A stretch of 64,000 bases of DNA from Viola odorata (Eukaryota; Streptophyta; Magnoliopsida; Malpighiales; Violaceae), in NCBI GenBank assembly GCA_963691705.1, contig OY829542.1, positions 56,523,002 to 56,587,001 of the forward strand. The letters are read 5' to 3'. The notes beneath the pieces were generated by a model. It saw nothing but the letters and a program-made list of their open reading frames with translations, was not told the DNA's origin and ran no database searches. The position numbers and the translations under genes were made by a program. This document shows, piece after piece, positions 1 through 10,424 of the stretch (within the stretch, counting starts at the first letter, position 1; every line of letters starts with the position of its first letter).

Positions 1-700
1 GCAATACTATTGTAAGTTCCACAAAGAACACGGTCACAATATAGGCCGTTGCAAGAATTTAGCCTGGATTCTGGTCAAACCCTTTGAAGAAGGTCACTTG
101 GGAGAAATGGCAGAGAAACGAGTTGAACATGAATCTAACAATCATGACTATAAGCCCTACAAACGGGATGACTCTAATGAGAGCAGACAAGGACGACGCG
201 GTTATTATAACAAAAATGGTGGAAATAACTGGAATGTCACTTAGTATAACAATACCAACAACTATAATAACGATGGTCATTCTAATTATCGGCAAGACAA
301 TTATGGTTACAAATAGAACAATACAGGAGATAACAATACTTGCCAGGGAACAGTCATTGCTATGAAAAAATTGGCATACGATTAGATGTTCTAATGATCA
401 AAAGTGGTATGACATGTCTCCTTGAACGACTTGGGTGTAAAAAGACAGCATTAGAAGATAGGCACCATATTCGTGTTCATGCAGCCAATAGAGGATAACA
501 TACCCATCACTTTCTCAGCAAAAGACAACATTGGTGTTTTATACATAATGATGTCATTGTTATTTTTGTCATTATCGACAATTGCATAATAAGTCGGACT
601 TTAATTGACAATAGAAGTTCAACATCCTCCCTCGAAGCACATTCCAAAAGATAGGGATAAGCAAAGAATGTTTGAACTAGTTTCTTTCCCGATTGTAGGC
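1..700 (+). mobile_element. Ty3/gypsy gag-protease remnant (partial, broken)
   Basis: The first 80 bases read as a retroviral-type zinc-knuckle segment (C-x2-H-x4-GH-x4-C spacing), as in the gag C-terminus of plant gypsy elements. A basic, Asn/Tyr/Arg-rich stretch follows. From about 500 the frame, with shifts, resembles the aspartic protease region of the same class (a motif like PITFSAKDN, then LIDNRSS where active elements have a D-[ST]-G-type or LIDNGSS motif). Several stops and frame changes show it is dead. It continues after the TRIM insertion at 1279. The 5' part of the element lies outside the window. Confidence 0.6.
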
Positions 701-1278
701 GTAGACGGAAATAAAGACCCACTCGAGTCTCTCTTAATGGAATGATACTGTCCGCTTTGGGCCTAAACCCGCACGGTTTTCACAAAAGGTCTCATTCCAT
801 TAAGAAGATCCACTCTTCTTATATTTAGTCTTTATTGCTCTTTCTTTCCGATGTGGGACTTTAGTTCGCACACCCCAACAATCTCCCCCTCGAACTAAGT
901 ACCACCAAGCCCACCATCTGAGCCCGATAATCTCCCTCTCGAACTAAGCCCTACATAGTCCTCAACAAGACCCACCGACTTCAAGTTCCTCTCGGAGATT
1001 CACCGTACTTTTCAAGCTCGGCCAGGAGATTCACAGCGTGCCAACCACATCAAAGCCCATTACTCAGGCCTAGCCGAACCTTCGGCTCCGCTACCATTTG
1101 TTAGAGAAATAAAGACCCACTCGAGTCTCTCTTAATGGAATGATACTGTCCGCTTTGGGCCTAAGCACGCACGGTTTTCACAAAAGGCATCATTCCATTA
1201 AGAAGATCCACTCCTCTTATATTTAGTCTTTATTTCTCTTTCTTTCCGATGTGGGACTTTAGTTCGCACACCCCAACA
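701..1278 (-). mobile_element. TRIM-like miniature LTR retrotransposon inserted in the gypsy remnant
   Basis: Two direct repeats of about 180 bp (701-880 and 1099-1278) flank a 218-bp non-coding middle. On the minus strand each repeat begins TGTTGGGGTGTGCGAAC, and the 5' copy ends CTCTAACA, giving TG...CA ends. Just inside the minus-strand 5' repeat is TGGTAGCGGAGCC, close to the usual initiator-Met tRNA primer site. Just before the 3' repeat is a purine tract (CGAGGGGGAGATTG). Terminal repeats, primer site, purine tract and no ORF fit a TRIM. The outermost 8 bases of the left repeat (701-708) do not match, and no clean 5-bp target duplication is visible, so that end may have been altered. 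Confidence 0.8.
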
Positions 1279-1760
1279 TGGCAGTGCATGACTGTTTAAT
1301 ACTCTCAGTCCGTTTTCATGAAGACATCTCCGAAAAACTCATTGAATTTCTCTTCATGGTCATTAATCTCAACATTCCTTACAATTTAGTGCTAGGGAGA
1401 CCGTTCCTCAACTTTTTTGGTGCAGTAATCTCACAAGGGCATATGAAGATTAAATTCATTTTTAATGATGATATTGTCACAATTTGTGGCAATCAAACTA
1501 TAGGCAGAAAATACTATGCAACCATGATCTTAGATACGTGGCCATGTAGACCAGGTTGAGAACAACAGATACACAACAAATATACAACTTTGAGGTTGAG
1601 AGCTTGGGACGAAAGACGCAAGTGGTGGTTATTAATTATTTGAATATGACCATTCGATGTAAAAAGCATGCACTTATCTGGTTGACCAGGTTGAGAACAA
1701 CACATACACAACTTTGAGGTTGAGAGCTTGGGACGAAAGACGCAATTTCCTTCGGGTATA
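1279..1760 (+). mobile_element. Ty3/gypsy polyprotein remnant, second part
   Basis: Downstream of the TRIM the reading frame contains a YNLVLGRPFLN-like motif followed by a GHMKIKF-like string. This is the characteristic stretch after the protease in plant gypsy polyproteins, which confirms that the TRIM split one retroelement. The frame ends near 1558 in a short duplicated region. No reverse transcriptase or integrase follows, so the element is truncated. Confidence 0.6.
1550..1745 (+). repeat. Imperfect direct repeat, two units of about 60-72 bp
   Basis: Positions 1550-1621 and 1685-1745 share most of their sequence, beginning ACCAGGTTGAGAACAACA and ending GACGAAAGACGCAA. The first copy carries an 11-bp internal addition. 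The unit lies at the 3' edge of the gypsy remnant and is probably a local duplication of its coding sequence. Confidence 0.75.
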
Positions 1761-2489
1761 TATATATACCTTAGATATTTAGAATCCTTATCATCCACGT
1801 CCACTGCGAAGTATAATTTTATCCCTTTCCTTTCTTTGAAAAAAAATTGAAAAAAAAGTAATATTTTAGTTGATACAAATATTTTGATACTTTTATTCGA
1901 TAAATATATATATAAAAAATTACGTGTTATGAGCACTTTTTAATTGGCTCAGCTTAGTATGAATAAAATTTCTCTTAATACAATGGACTTAAAAATACCC
2001 ATAATTTAAACCTTAAAAAAGTAATATTTTCATGTATATTTTGCATTCTACTCACATAACGATACTTCATCTTATGGGTCTACTGTTATGGATCTCACAC
2101 AAGTATGGTGTGAATTATGAAAGAAGAATCCAAGAATTTTCATCGGCCCAAAGTCCATTTTATTTTTCTATTGGGTGGGCCTAAATTAAAAGTGCAAGTT
2201 GGGTCTGTTTTTTGTTAGCCCTTCCGTCAGTTTGTCATGGATTCTTCCAAATGGAAGACCCACAGTCTCTGCAGGTTTAGGTAGATTGAATCTGGTGGGA
2301 ATCGGGAATCCATCTTTCTTTCTTCTTTTTTGGCAAAAAAAACGTTTTGGCAATCAACATTTGAGGATTAGGACACTTTGGTGCCCAATTTTTACTTCTG
2401 ATTAATTAGGGGCCCAATATTTATATCGTTAGACAGTTTGGCAACCTGCATTTTCGCCGTTAGATAATTTGGCATCCAAGCACCCAACT
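1761..2489. other. Non-coding AT-rich spacer
   Basis: I see no gene here. The stretch is AT-rich with poly-A/T runs. The short ORF at 2199-2405 has no recognisable content. Confidence 0.5.
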
Positions 2490-2960
2490 TTACAACTAAC
2501 ATTGTTAATTTGTTAACTTTTTCCGTTAGTTGCATTAAAAAAATATTTTATAATAAATAAATAAAAATAATTATAAATGTGCAAAAATAATATATAAATA
2601 AAATTTATCAAAGAAAAATACAGGAAATAATTAAAATATGTAAAAATAATTTAATCAATGCTCATAACCCCATTTTTTACGTTTTTTAATCAATAAAGTT
2701 AACCACATTTGAGCAATTAAATTAAAATTATAAATGTTAATTTGACGTCTTTTAATCAATAAAGCTAACCCCATTTTTATTTTTAGATTTGTTAAAAAAT
2801 GTCATTTTAAATTATTTTTATATATTTTAAATTTTATTTCTATATTATTTTTACACATTTATAATTATTTTTCTTTATTTTTTTATAAAATATTTTTTAT
2901 AAAATATTTTTTTAATGCAACTAACGAAAAATGTTTACAACTTAACGGTGTTATAGGTTC
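2490..2960. repeat. Long AT-rich inverted repeat (foldback, likely MITE relic)
   Basis: The left arm (about 2490-2620, containing CCGTTAGTTGCATTAAAAAA) and the right arm (about 2830-2960, containing its complement TTTTTTAATGCAACTAACG) pair over roughly 110 bases with small indels. The middle has two near-copies of TTTTAATCAATAAAG. No target duplication was identified, so the superfamily is not assigned. Confidence 0.6.
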
Positions 2961-3209
2961 TTGTAATAATTAGTGTTGTTGATGGGAAGAAGGAGAGAGG
3001 AGAGGAGAGGTCAGGCTATGAGAATGTTGTGGGTGGGAAGTCAAGGTTATTGGGATGAAGAAGAAGAAGAAATAGAAGCATGTTTATTTTTATTTTTAAT
3101 AACTCAATTCTTTTTTTTAGTTTTTAGGGGAAAAAAGTATTTTTAAAATTAATTATATTATTTAATTAATTTAAAAATGAAGATAATCGGCTGTAGGGAG
3201 TTAATATAA

Positions 3210-3360
3210 TAGATCTGTTAGTCAAACTGGTCAAACATGGACGGAAGGGTGCTTCTTGCACGCGAACAGTTGTCCAGGGAGGCGTAATGGACAAAATGAA
3301 GGTTAGGGGAGGTTCCTACTTTTCGACGACAGTACAAGGGTGTTTTAAACTATTTCCCTT
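3210..3360. repeat. Orphan MULE-type terminal sequence
   Basis: Read on the minus strand from about 3345, the sequence CCCTTGTACTGTCGTCGAAAAG resembles the end of the intact MULE at 8033 (CCCCCTGAACTATCGCGAAA) in layout. A GC-richer segment containing a pyrimidine-rich CTCCCC tract follows it. I found no matching partner upstream, so it is probably a leftover end. Confidence 0.35.
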
Positions 3361-3671
3361 TTATTATTATTATTATAATGGGATTGATAACATTAATTTA
3401 AACTAGGGTTGTCAACTAATCCCGGAACTCAAAGACTTGAACCCGAACCCGGGTTTTTTTTCGAGACCGAGACCAGACCTAGACCTGAATTTTCTGGATG
3501 GGTCGGGGCAGACCCGACCCTATCGGAGTTGGCTCTCGACCTAGTGAAATCCGGACCCGACCAAATACAGACCTAACCATTTGTACTAACTGGGAATACC
3601 CATCACCGCCACGATCCACCCATCTCCTCTCCCTCACTCTCACCTAATCTCCACAGCCGCATCATCACTCT

Positions 3672-4038
3672 CATAGTTTTAAAAACCGACCCGGAGTGAC
3701 CCATCAGACCTATTTGAACCGGGTTTAACCAGGGTTCGACCGGATTGACCCGTTGGATCGTTCACACATCGAACCGTTCAATCTTAGATAATTGAACCGA
3801 TGTCTATAATGGGTCGGCCCATGCCTGTAATGGGTCGGTCCATCAAATTTTCCATATTGAAAAAAAAAAAAAAAAAAAACCAAAACGGCATCGTTTTGGT
3901 TTGACATTGACTCAGCTGGGTCATAATTTTTCTGGTTCAATTGCAGGTCCGATCAGATAGCTAAACCGAACCGAAAATCTCTTCGGGTCATAATTTTACC
4001 GATCCGACCATTAGGTCGGTCCAATTTTTAAAACTATG
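3672..4038. mobile_element. hAT-type MITE, 367 bp
   Basis: The ends are inverted repeats: CATAGTTTTAAAAA at 3672 and its complement ending at 4038. They are flanked by an exact 8-bp direct duplication, ATCACTCT, at 3664-3671 and 4039-4046. Eight-base duplications are typical of hAT transposition. The interior is rich in CCGG/GACC-like motifs and a poly-A run and encodes nothing. Confidence 0.8.
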
Positions 4039-4046
4039 ATCACTCT

Positions 4047-5235
4047 CATATCCCTCTCGACCGATCCACCTCACCACATGCACATGCCATCATCTCCTTC
4101 TCCTTCAACCAAACCGGCCACCGCACCAACCACCGCCAATCACCCTCCTCAGCCGCCCATCACCACTCCTAATCATCATCCATCATACACCCATAACCAA
4201 TAAAAAAAATTAACACTCTCATCTCTCTCGGCTGATCCACTTCCACCACCGCCCATCATCTCCATCTCCTTCATCATCATTGTCGTCGATAGCACCATTA
4301 TCAACAATCAATCGCCGCCGACAGTCTCACCCACTATCATCGCCGACAGCCTCGCCTATCATCAGATTCACCAACAATTCGACACTGATTGCATGATTAT
4401 TAGTTCAGGTTCTTGATTATTGTGGGATTTTGGTGTGAGAAAAGAGGAAGAAAAAAATAAGAAAAGAAAAGAGCAGAGAAGAGAATGGGAGAAGAAAAAA
4501 GGAGAAGAAAAGATAATTGGACTGCAGGCTAAGAAATTGGAATTGGATTCGGGTCTAATTTTTTCCGAATTTAATTCCGGACTCGGAAAAATCAGCCCGG
4601 TCAGGACCTGATCTGAAAAACAAACCCGCATAAAATTCGGTTCGGATCTACCGATGAGATCCCAGACCTGTAGACCCGAATTGACACCCCTAATTTAAAC
4701 CTCTCTTAGCCATAATTAAATAGAGGAATTATTTGGGAACCGAATAAAGAATTGACAGAAAATACAAATTAATTACAATGTTAATTATTACAATAATTCT
4801 TGTTCTACTTACTAAGATGAATAGAGGGAGTATTTTCCCACGATAACAAAATTAGATTCCCCAACTGACACGGCCAAGAGGAATTATGGCGTTACCGATG
4901 GAATTCTCATCTCCGTACAGTCTCTCATTACTTGTTTCCATGTACGACGCCGTTCCGAGTCTCATTTGTCCCTCCTGCCTTCCTTATGGTTTCACACCGT
5001 CATCCTTGAAAACACTTGAATTCCACCAAAGGCATCGATCGACAGTGACTTCTCGTTTTCCACGCAGTCAAAGCCGAGGGAGATGCTAGTAAGTTCCAGA
5101 AGAAACCATCATCGCTACGTTTTATCCATCCAGAAGATCTTCCTTCACACGAATGGCCATCCGTTTGGCAGCACAACACCACGTCAAGCCCCTCGATCAT
5201 GACTTCCTCTGTTTTCACTTTTCCCGATCAATCAA
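4047..5235. other. Intergenic, pyrimidine-rich then HSF 3' flank
   Basis: 4047-4400 is a C/T-rich stretch of CACC/CATC-like low complexity. 4430-4700 is purine-rich and then repeats CCGG/GACC motifs like those in the hAT MITE. 4860-5235 is the likely 3' UTR and downstream region of the heat-shock factor on the minus strand. I see no independent gene. Confidence 0.5.
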
Positions 5236-6350
5236 TCATTTGTTCCCGAGCTCAAGCCATCGAGCATCTTCGTGCTCAGATTGTCCGCTACTGCCATCCA
5301 ACGGCTCGGATTTCAAATCAGATCCAACTTCATTTTCCTCCGATTGTACCCGATTCCTCCCTTTCTCCTCCGCCTCATCCGCATCTCTCCTCACGCGCTT
5401 CGATCCTATTGTAACCCCAAAAAGTCTCGGGCACACCGCCTTTGCGTCTCCGCCAACCGCCATCTCCTCCGCCGCAACCGTAAATAAATCCATCGCCTTC
5501 GCCTCCGGAAACTGGCCTGCCGCGTAGTTGTTCATCAACGCCAGTATGTTATTACACAGCCCTCTCAGCTGAGTCAACTCGTGACTCAGCCGTGCGTTCT
5601 CCTTCCTCAGACTTTCGTTCTCCTCCAACAACTCCAGCGTCGAAGTACAACTTGTCGTCCGGATCAGCGTGGCCGCAACTGGAAGGATAACCGCCGCCGC
5701 CCCCGCCGGAGAAGAATTTGCCGACATGACTTGATCTTCGCCGGAGATTGAAGGAGAAACGGGTTTGGCCGCCGGCGAGACAGCCGCGATTGTCACCGCT
5801 GGAGCTGGAGCTGGAGCTGGAGCTGGAGATATTTTCCGGCGTTGAATATCACGAAGCAATCCTTTCTCTCCCCTCCGAAAACAATCATTGGCAAACTCCC
5901 ACCGATCCGGTACAACCTTCCTAAATCCCTAGAAACAAGGAATAAAAAATTCAAACCAGGGAAATGAATTCCAAAAGGATTCGGTCCTAACCAGAAACTG
6001 AATTCCGTAATTGCTGCAAATACGAGAGAATTGGATTCCAGGAAACTTACATAGGTGTTGAGCTGGCGGACGAAGGAGGAGAAGTTATTGTGCTTGAAGT
6101 ATTTAGGAAGCAAGTCACGCGCGAATTCTGCAGGGCGCCAAACTATAAAGGTTGATCCGTCTTCATTCCAGGAGATGAGGTCATCGACGGATGGATCCCC
6201 TACGAGCTGGTAAGTTTTGGTGAGGAACGGGGTAGGGAGATCTCTATGAGGATCAGTTACTGGTGTGGTGGTTGCCGCCGGTGCAGCTGCTGGTGACGCT
6301 GACGTGGCAGCTGGGGACTCGCAAGTTTGTTCAACCGGCAACGGCGGCAT
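5236..6350 (-). CDS. Class B heat-shock transcription factor (HSFB2-like)
   Basis: Two exons, 6051-6350 and 5236-5928, joined at GT/AG sites in phase 0 after the NTY codons, give 330 residues. That intron position inside the DNA-binding domain is conserved in plant HSFs. Residues about 37-130 are the HSF DNA-binding domain ([31 protein letters not shown]). An Ala/Pro repeat follows the domain. A coiled-coil HR-A/B region lies at about 198-235, the class B repressor tetrapeptide LFGV at 269-272, and a basic nuclear signal (SKRVRR) just after. No activator AHA motif is seen, so a transcriptional repressor or co-regulator in the nucleus is expected. The start was set at ATG 6350, which gives MPPLPVEQ; an in-frame ATG at 6398 would add 16 residues. 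The gene looks intact. The best family match is HSFB2a/b. Confidence 0.92.
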
Positions 6351-6680
6351 GAGGTTCGGGCCCAGATCCGAACCCTTAGAAATCGCAATAAACTTCACAA
6401 GATAACACTGCCAACAACAAGTAACACATGAGTTAATGGAAAAAAATAACAGAAAAGGGAAAAGCAGCTGAAACCGAAAATGAAAATCGTTTTGTTATGG
6501 ATTGAGTTTAGTCTGGAAAGGAAACTGAAACAGACGACATAAGAGTGATAGTTACGGGGACATACATGATCATTAAGGAGATGATGAAAAGAACTGAGAC
6601 GAATCAGAAAACGGTGTCGTGTGGGAGGTTGTTGAGTGTTGATCGTTGGATAGGAGGAAGGAAATGGTAGGTTTTGTTTG

Positions 6681-6693
6681 TTCTAGAAGTTTC
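6681..6693. promoter_or_regulatory. Perfect three-unit heat-shock element (proximal)
   Basis: TTCTAGAAGTTTC fits TTCnnGAAnnTTC exactly, about 330 bp upstream of the HSF start codon. Its neighbour copy at 6923 supports heat-responsive and possibly HSF auto-regulated control of this gene. Confidence 0.75.
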
Positions 6694-6922
6694 TGGGGGA
6701 GGGAGAAGATGGGATAAATGATGATAACGGAGGAGAGAGAATGGATTGGATGGGGGGGTTCGAGAAGAAAAGGGATAGAAAGTAGAAAGGGTAGTGGTGG
6801 AAATTAGTAAAAAGAGCAGTAAGAAAAGGGCAACGGCAAGAAGAAGGGTGGGGACCAGCGGGGAGGAAGGGACAAGACAAGAACAGGTGTGCATGATCTG
6901 GGGATTTTTTTTTTTTTTTGGT

Positions 6923-6935
6923 TTCCAGAAACTTC
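6923..6935. promoter_or_regulatory. Perfect three-unit heat-shock element (distal)
   Basis: TTCCAGAAACTTC fits TTCnnGAAnnTTC exactly, about 570 bp upstream of the HSF start codon. A CACGTG G-box core lies further upstream near 7009-7014. Confidence 0.75.
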
Positions 6936-7029
6936 TCGCTTTTTCTTTCGAGACTCTACCGTTTTCAATGCAGCAAGCGTGCTGCGTGCGTGAGTTAAGG
7001 TTTTTAACACGTGACGTGGTGGATTGAAT

Positions 7030-8023
7030 TTCTTACTTCCACTTCTTTCTTTATTATTGGACCATGTTTGGTTGACAGATGTAGTTTTTTTTTTTTTTTT
7101 TGTGATAGACACCAATTTGGATCGAACTTTTTTAATGTTGATTAAAATATGACATGTTAGGTCAATCTCAAACATTCATTACAAATAAATGGTTGAGATT
7201 TGATTGTGTTTTCTTAAATCTTAATAGGTAATAGAAATTAAGTTGTTTTCTATTTTTTAACTCTCTCATATATCATATTTATTAAATTCTAATGATAACT
7301 ATTAAGTTCCTACCATTTTTGGTATAAATATATGATTATTCTATTGGAGATAATGTAATATATAAACTATATTTAATATCATTAAAATATCTCAATATTT
7401 TCAGAAAAAATTAAAACAAAAATTGCGAACCAATAGAAAAAAATATCAATTATAGTCAAGTTTGAGTTAAAATAGTTTATATTTTTTTGGTTTATACCGC
7501 ATTAAAATAATTTGATTCAAGAGATTGTGTTGTGTTTTATAATTATATATGAGTGAAGGTGATGAAGTTTCTACCGAAAAGATAAATGACAATATTTTTT
7601 TGTCAAAAAATATAATGGAGTGGTATTTTTTGTTGTAATGCTGAAATTTAATGGTTTTTTTGCTGCTTAAAAGATGGTAGTTTTTTCTCAAGGTAAGTAA
7701 TATATATTTTCTATTTTTATGTATGTGAAAAAAATGAAGTAATTTAATTATTTGACGATTATTAAATTTTAAATAAATTCAATTATATTTCAGCCATCTA
7801 TTTATAATAAAGGGATGAGATTGACCTAACATGATAGGTCATGTTTTAATTAACATTAGAGGAGCCGAATCCGATGTAGTTCGTATTATCTGTAGGGTGA
7901 TGCGGTGTTTCATGTTTGTAGGTGAGTTTACTTTGATTTGATACAGCAGCGAGTTCACTATTGAATTGAAAACGGTGAAGTAATTTTAGATTTACAACCA
8001 TGTAAGTGGAACGTGAAATACTA
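7030..8023. other. AT-rich intergenic sequence
   Basis: There is no convincing gene in these bases. The ORF at 7467-7691 is low-complexity AT-rich sequence. A short inverted repeat occurs: the words around 7150-7180 (GACATGTTAGGTCAATCTCA) recur in complement near 7812-7840, and may mark an unassigned element. Confidence 0.45.
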
Positions 8024-8032
8024 TAAATTAAA

Positions 8033-8225
8033 GGGTCAATAGTGTTTTGACCCCCTGAACTATCGCGAAAAACAAGACACCTCCCTGAACTAAAAAAATT
8101 CAAAAGGAGGTCCCTGAACTTTTGGTCAATGAAATGCAGGCCCCTACCGTCAGTCAAACTAACTTTCCGTCCCTTTTTACCTTCTCCAGCCAGTTTCCCA
8201 TTTCCTTCACAACCGGTTACCTGCA
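8033..8225 (+). repeat. MULE left terminal inverted repeat, 193 bp
   Basis: Identical in complement to 14874-15066. It contains three CCCTGAAC-type words (CCCCCTGAAC, CTCCCTGAAC, GTCCCTGAAC), which could be repeated transposase binding sites. That role is an inference. Confidence 0.95.
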
Positions 8226-8355
8226 TTAAAAAAAAAATTAAAATCCTAAGTATTAAAAGCGAAATTCATTTTCTTTCCTTTTAAACGTGTTAATATTTTC
8301 GTTGGTTTCGGTGGAACCCTAGAAATTTCTCCCTCAAAATCCCTCCTCCATCTTC

Positions 8356-8817
8356 ATGTCGTCTCCCAGGTCCTCTGACGGCTATCGGACATTGACGGAG
8401 TCTGGGAGTTCTGGCCCTGGTCCCGTCGAGCCATTGAACCTACGGTACAAGAACCGAAATTGCAAGTGTGGGGTTAGAGCTGTGATTAGGGTTTCGGAAT
8501 CGAGCTCTAACCCAGGTAGGTTGTATTATAAGTGTGGGTATGGTGAGTGTGGGTTCTTTGCTTGGTGCAATGCGCAAGGATATGCCCCGCGGGATGAAAT
8601 GAACGATTGGGGTCATCTTAAGGAAGAAATTGTCGAAGCTTTGAGGGAAGAAAGCGATATTCTCTACACGCGATTGAAGGAGGTGGTTGTTGCTGCCACA
8701 TGTCGCAAAGCAGAAGAACCGGCGAAAGGATATAAATTTTCATCTAATGTCCTATGTCTTTTTGTTGTCGTCGTGCTTCTCCTTGCCCTTGCCTATGGTT
8801 GTTATTGTAAAATGTAG
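8356..8817 (+). CDS. GRF-type zinc-finger protein with C-terminal membrane segment, carried by the MULE
   Basis: Single-exon ORF of 153 residues. The N-terminus is Ser/Gly/Pro-rich. Cysteines at 36, 38, 60 and 65 (CKCG ... YYKCGYGECGFFAW) form a GRF-type zinc-binding domain, a family found in plant DNA/RNA-related proteins and often encoded beside plant transposases. Residues about 85-112 are charged and helical (possible coiled coil). Residues about 131-149 are a strongly hydrophobic membrane-spanning segment followed by a short CYCKM tail. It lies entirely inside the MULE, 130 bp from the left inverted repeat, facing the transposase. Its role is unknown; anchoring or an accessory transposition function is speculation. 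Confidence 0.8.
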   Translation: MSSPRSSDGYRTLTESGSSGPGPVEPLNLRYKNRNCKCGVRAVIRVSESSSNPGRLYYKCGYGECGFFAWCNAQGYAPRDEMNDWGHLKEEIVEALREESDILYTRLKEVVVAATCRKAEEPAKGYKFSSNVLCLFVVVVLLLALAYGCYCKM

Positions 8818-9267
8818 GATTTTAATCCGGTTTGCAACTTCTAGGGTTCTTAGTTTTTTCGTAATTTCTAGGGTTTTTAGTTGGACTATCTACTTTAGGG
8901 TTTGATGTTTGGTTTGTACATTGAATGGATTGGAATCGACTTTAATTAAAGTTTGGAGTTTTCGTTAATTGTGCGAATTGTTTCTTTTATTGTTTGTATT
9001 TTTTGGTTATTATTGGGTAGCAGACTAGCAGTTATCATTACCTACAGACGCATGGCTTGGAAAACCAAACGGTGTCACAGCAACGGTTGGGAAACGAGGA
9101 ATCTGCAACTCCCCAGGCGTCCGTTGATTGCCAAAGGACACCAATCCCTCCTATAAATTCCCTGTATTACTCCTCATTCTCCATCACTTTAATTTGACTA
9201 TTCCTGACTTGTTTTCTTTTCTCTATCACTTTCATTTGTTTGTTTCTAACTCTCTCGTGTCTTCAAC

Positions 9268-9690
9268 ATGATGAACATGGCGCTGAAGGAGAAGTTTGTT
9301 GAGGAATCTCTTACGACCATCAATAACTCCGGCGAGGCAGGGACCATCTGTCACTTCAAGAAGCGGCACGTTGAAGAAGACCTGAAGCGCTTGAGGAACC
9401 ATCACCTTTTTTACTTGCAGGAGCAGGCAAGGCTGCAGAATTGGTTCTCCACTAAGGCAGTGAGGGAGTATATGGAGCACATTGGCAAAGTCCTGGGGAG
9501 CATCAAGGTCGCCATCACGCTGCTGGAACAGTGACTGAGCATAGCGGATATGGAGATATCGGTGGCGCAGAAGGCGCTCGATGCTTGCGATGCGTACCAT
9601 GGGGAGGTGAGGGATATGCCGGAGAGGAAGAGGAAGAGGGAGAAGTGTGATGGTGATGAGGAGGGTCAGGTCTCTGCCAAGTTTGATTAA
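9268..9690 (+). pseudogene. MULE accessory ORF of unknown function, interrupted by one in-frame UGA
   Basis: The frame from ATG 9268 codes for 88 residues rich in Glu, Lys and Arg (helical, coiled-coil-like), then meets TGA at 9532-9534. Directly after it the same frame stays open for 51 more codons to TAA at 9690, with the same GC-rich codon style and a basic KRKRKR nuclear-signal-like patch. Without the stop it would be about 140 residues. So either a recent nonsense mutation cut the gene or the UGA is read through (it is followed by CTG). I do not recognise the family. A second ATG two codons later is an equally good start. A long untranslated AT-rich stretch follows to 10224. Confidence 0.6.
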
Positions 9691-10224
9691 GTTTATGTTC
9701 ATGTTTGTTTTGTGTTGCCCTGGATGGGCTGGAATACTTTAATTGCCTTGAACAATGGCTTTTTATGTTTCAGTTTATTATGGTTGTGTTTATTATGTTT
9801 GTGTTAAATGTGTTTGTGGTAAAACAATGGTTGACTAATTTGAATGAAGTTTGGTTTGGTATTGGCAATTTGTTGTTTGTCATTTTGATCTTCTTGCTTG
9901 TGGTTAAACAATGGTTGTTTCTTAGTGTAATTCTTGTTGCACTTGCAGGACTTCCCAATTGCATAATTCCCAGATAATTGAAATTGGCTGGTAAGCCTAA
10001 AATATTGGCAGCATAATTCCCAGATATGCTTCAAAGGCAAAAAGACCTTGAAATGAACCAAATACTTGCACCATAAATTCCAACATCCACACCAAAACGC
10101 CTAAAATACATTGAAATGAACCAAATATAAACTGCATAATTTTCAGATAGTTGCACCATAATTTCCAACCATAATTCCATAATTTCTCCTTAAATAAATA
10201 TGCAGCAAAAGCCTAAAATAGTAC

Positions 10225-10385
10225 CTAAATCAGTAGCAATACACATACTACCACAATCAGTAGCATTACCCAAAATATACCTAAATCAGTGGCATTACAC
10301 ATAGCACCACAATCAGTAGCATTACCCAAAATATACCTAAATCAGTGGCATTACACATAGCACCACAATCAGTAGCATTACACAC
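10225..10385. repeat. Tandem repeat, 56-bp period, about 2.5-3 copies
   Basis: CAGTAGCATTACCC recurs at 10258 and 10314, and its start again at 10370, exactly 56 bp apart, with an older partial unit before. The repeat lies in the MULE between the convergent ORFs, just past the transposase stop codon, and may form its 3' UTR. Confidence 0.85.
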
Positions 10386-10424
10386 AATAAACAAGATTAC
10401 ACAAATTGTTCCTCAACATTTGCA

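Noticed and set aside
4886..5527. Plus-strand ORFs over the 3' half of the HSF gene
   Set aside because: Antisense to the second exon and 3' UTR of the HSF gene; no independent features.
6604..7175. Several ORFs upstream of the HSF gene
   Set aside because: Low-complexity Pro/Ser/Phe or Lys translations of the promoter and 5' UTR, with no domain.
10229..10385. Tandem array that might suggest a CRISPR-like structure
   Set aside because: The units are contiguous 56-bp repeats without unique spacers, in a eukaryotic transposon.
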